64,000 nucleotides of DNA from Pseudoalteromonas sp. EB27 (GTDB taxonomy: Bacteria; Pseudomonadota; Gammaproteobacteria; Enterobacterales; Alteromonadaceae): positions 62,001-126,000 of the forward strand of contig NZ_MTQD01000003.1 in the NCBI RefSeq assembly GCF_001974875.1, read 5' to 3'. Positions 62,552 to 64,000 of the stretch are shown one piece after another; positions within the stretch are counted from its first letter, which is position 1; every line of letters begins with the position of its first letter. The position numbers and the translations under genes were made by a program. The notes under the pieces were generated by a model, which was given only the letters and a program-made list of their open reading frames with translations, was not told the origin of the DNA and did not search any database.

Positions 62552-63145
62552 ATGAAACTCTTTAAACTATTCGTTTTAGCCACTGCTTTTTTTAGTAGTT
62601 CGTTATTTGCACAAACTCAGCAATCGCCAGATCAGTTACTTGAATCAGTAGCCGATAAGCTATTTGCAGACATTGGCCAAGTAAATTCAAAAGGCACAGC
62701 AAGTAAAGACGCGATGGCCGCCATTGTTGAAAAACGTTTAATGCCGCATATTGATGTTAAGTTTGTGTCGTTTAAATTATTAGGTAAGCACATTAAAGGC
62801 ATTGAGCGCGAACAGGCTGTTAAATTCATAGATGCAGTAGAGCATTACTTAACGGGCACATACGCTGGTGCACTAATGAAGTACACAGGTCAAAAAGTAG
62901 TGTTTGAGCGTAATAACGCAAAAAGTGACTCTGAGTACGCAACAGTTAACACACAAATTATTGAGCCAAATGCGCCTACAATCGACTTAAGTTTTAAGCT
63001 TCGTTTAGGTAAAAATGATGAGTGGAAAGTATACGATATTGTTGCCGAAGGTATTTCACTATTGAGCGCTAAGCAAAAAGAGATTATTCAACGCATTTCT
63101 GAAGTGGGTTTAGATCAAGTTATTAGCGAGTTAAAAAGTAAATAA
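62552..63145 (+). CDS. mlaC: MlaC/Ttg2D-like periplasmic phospholipid-binding protein
   Basis: A 197-residue exported protein with a signal peptide (LFKLFVLATAFFSSSLFA) and the Ttg2D/MlaC fold: LMPHIDVKFVSFKLLGKHIK, AVKFIDAVEHYLTGTYAGALMKYTG and KVYDIVAEGISLL. MlaC shuttles phospholipids between outer and inner membrane, working with MlaA and MlaFEDB. None of those genes is in the window, so this is a stand-alone copy, as often in Alteromonadales. A strong terminator follows. The start lacks a good ribosome site. Confidence 0.85.
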   Translation: MKLFKLFVLATAFFSSSLFAQTQQSPDQLLESVADKLFADIGQVNSKGTASKDAMAAIVEKRLMPHIDVKFVSFKLLGKHIKGIEREQAVKFIDAVEHYLTGTYAGALMKYTGQKVVFERNNAKSDSEYATVNTQIIEPNAPTIDLSFKLRLGKNDEWKVYDIVAEGISLLSAKQKEIIQRISEVGLDQVISELKSK

Positions 63146-63184
63146 ACTATTTGTCTGGCTCTGATTAAGCCCAACTCCAACCTC

Positions 63185-63220
63185 AAAAACGGCCAATTAC
63201 TTATGTACTTGGCCGTTTTT
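63185..63220 (+). terminator. rho-independent terminator after mlaC
   Basis: AAAAACGGCCAA / TTGGCCGTTTTT, perfect 12-bp arms with a 12-nt loop and T-run. Confidence 0.88.
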
Positions 63221-63386
63221 ATATTCTTGTCTACGGTAATCCTAAAGGATTGTTGCTATTGCGTAATTTTGCGCTAGCAGCAAAACAAAGGTGTGCTAGA
63301 ATATCGACACTTTGATTAAGCGTGGTGTCAGCTAAAAACTGATATAACTTACCACCCCCAAGCCACACTGGAGTTGTGTTGTTTTA

Positions 63387-64000
63387 ATGGAAAATGTACT
63401 GATTTGGCCAAAGGAATACCCATTACTTATTAAAGGACTGGTAGAACAAAACGGTGCCTTTATTTTAGATGCTTTGGAAGCTTGGCCTGCTTGTCGTTCT
63501 ACAAATGAAGACGATGGTGTATGCACCACCGTGTTACCGCCTATTTATTATTTGGCATGGTTAACCCCGTTAGAGCCATTTGAAGAATGTTATTTTCAAC
63601 ATATCTCTGAATATGACGAAGACGCACAAGCGTATATTAGTGCGGTTAAAAGCCATTACTACGATAATGAATATACCCCTGAAAGCTTAGTGCTTATGCT
63701 GTGCCAGCGCCTTGAAAAATACGCAAGCGTGGCCGCGCAAAACACCATAGATACGCCACTGTCTTTAGTTGATTTATTTTTTAGTAAACGCTATTTCACG
63801 TTAATTGAGCATGCGTTAAATAATAAAAGTAAACTCTCGGCAAAAGATACATTAGCCCTTTGGAAAGAAGTTGATTTTAGAGAGCGCTTAAGTGCATTTA
63901 TACCCGAGTCTGTTGCTGATTTAGATATGCTTTCTGAACTTGCTAGCGAAAAAGTAGCGGCGGGTAAAGACTACTTTACGTTGCTTACACAGGTTTCTCC
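63387..64000 (+). CDS. uncharacterised protein, runs off the right edge
   Basis: An open frame from ATG at 63387 (MENVLIWPKEYPLLIKGLVE) to the edge, 204 complete codons. Acidic, with aromatic stretches such as LPPIYYLAWLTPLEPFEECY and a SLVDLFFSKRYFTLIEHAL segment, mostly helical. No family is recognised. The nearest GGAG is 13 bases before the ATG, too far to be decisive. It follows mlaC after a terminator, so it starts its own transcript. The end is outside the window. Confidence 0.6.
   Translation, partial: MENVLIWPKEYPLLIKGLVEQNGAFILDALEAWPACRSTNEDDGVCTTVLPPIYYLAWLTPLEPFEECYFQHISEYDEDAQAYISAVKSHYYDNEYTPESLVLMLCQRLEKYASVAAQNTIDTPLSLVDLFFSKRYFTLIEHALNNKSKLSAKDTLALWKEVDFRERLSAFIPESVADLDMLSELASEKVAAGKDYFTLLTQVS

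Overview
The window looks like chromosomal DNA of a marine gammaproteobacterium of the Alteromonadales, most likely Pseudoalteromonas. This is inferred from the low G+C, the proteins themselves, the unusually long PstC and PstA, the queA-tgt-yajC-secD-secF cluster and the gcvR-bcp / bamC neighbourhood. No database search was possible, so the genus is an inference.

Region by region. 1-8.2 kb holds mostly leftward housekeeping and envelope genes: an amidohydrolase/SDR pair, slyD, an MltD-type transglycosylase, a metallo-beta-lactamase-fold protein and zapA with a ZapB-like partner; rlmJ runs rightward, followed by a YbaY-META lipoprotein, a PhnA-like protein and a periplasmic binding protein. 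8.4-17.1 kb holds an EAL-HDOD protein, a PqiA-like protein, and a copper/silver efflux operon (small Cys/Met-rich protein, then CusC, CusB and CusA types) interrupted upstream by a 160-bp MITE-like palindrome. 17.2-30.9 kb is a phosphate region: ppk-ppx leftward and pstC-pstA-pstB-phoU rightward, each with a visible Pho box exactly 10 nt from a -10 hexamer, then a DUF47/Pit transporter pair and oxyR. 31-46.6 kb holds cyclic-di-GMP proteins, queA-tgt-yajC-secDF, suhB, a DUF1707 protein, an OsmY-like BON protein and a 52-residue YqaE/Pmp3 protein.

46.9-57.4 kb is an accessory island next to a tRNA-Ile2(CAT). It carries two membrane-anchored unknown proteins, a tyrosine recombinase with a small HTH partner, a large hairpin, an XRE regulator in tandem with an unfamiliar protein containing a TOPRIM-like motif set, small orphan genes, an AlpA-like protein and an RPA-type replication initiator. 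An IS3-family element then joins a truncated repA to a 5'-truncated DUF4041/GIY-YIG (SNIPE-like) antiphage nuclease gene. The layout (integrase, leftward repressor, divergent rightward AlpA/Rep operon, accessory genes at the flanks) resembles a phage satellite or an integrated small plasmid; no right-hand copy of the tRNA end was found.

57.5-64 kb returns to core genes: bcp, gcvR, bamC, a YjiH-type transporter, a DUF2897 protein, a PagL-like deacylase with a doubtful catalytic residue, an MlaC-like protein and an incomplete unknown gene.

The most interesting items are the XRE/TOPRIM pair, the broken SNIPE-like gene at the IS junction, the island's hairpin and palindromes, and the matched Pho promoters of ppk and pst.
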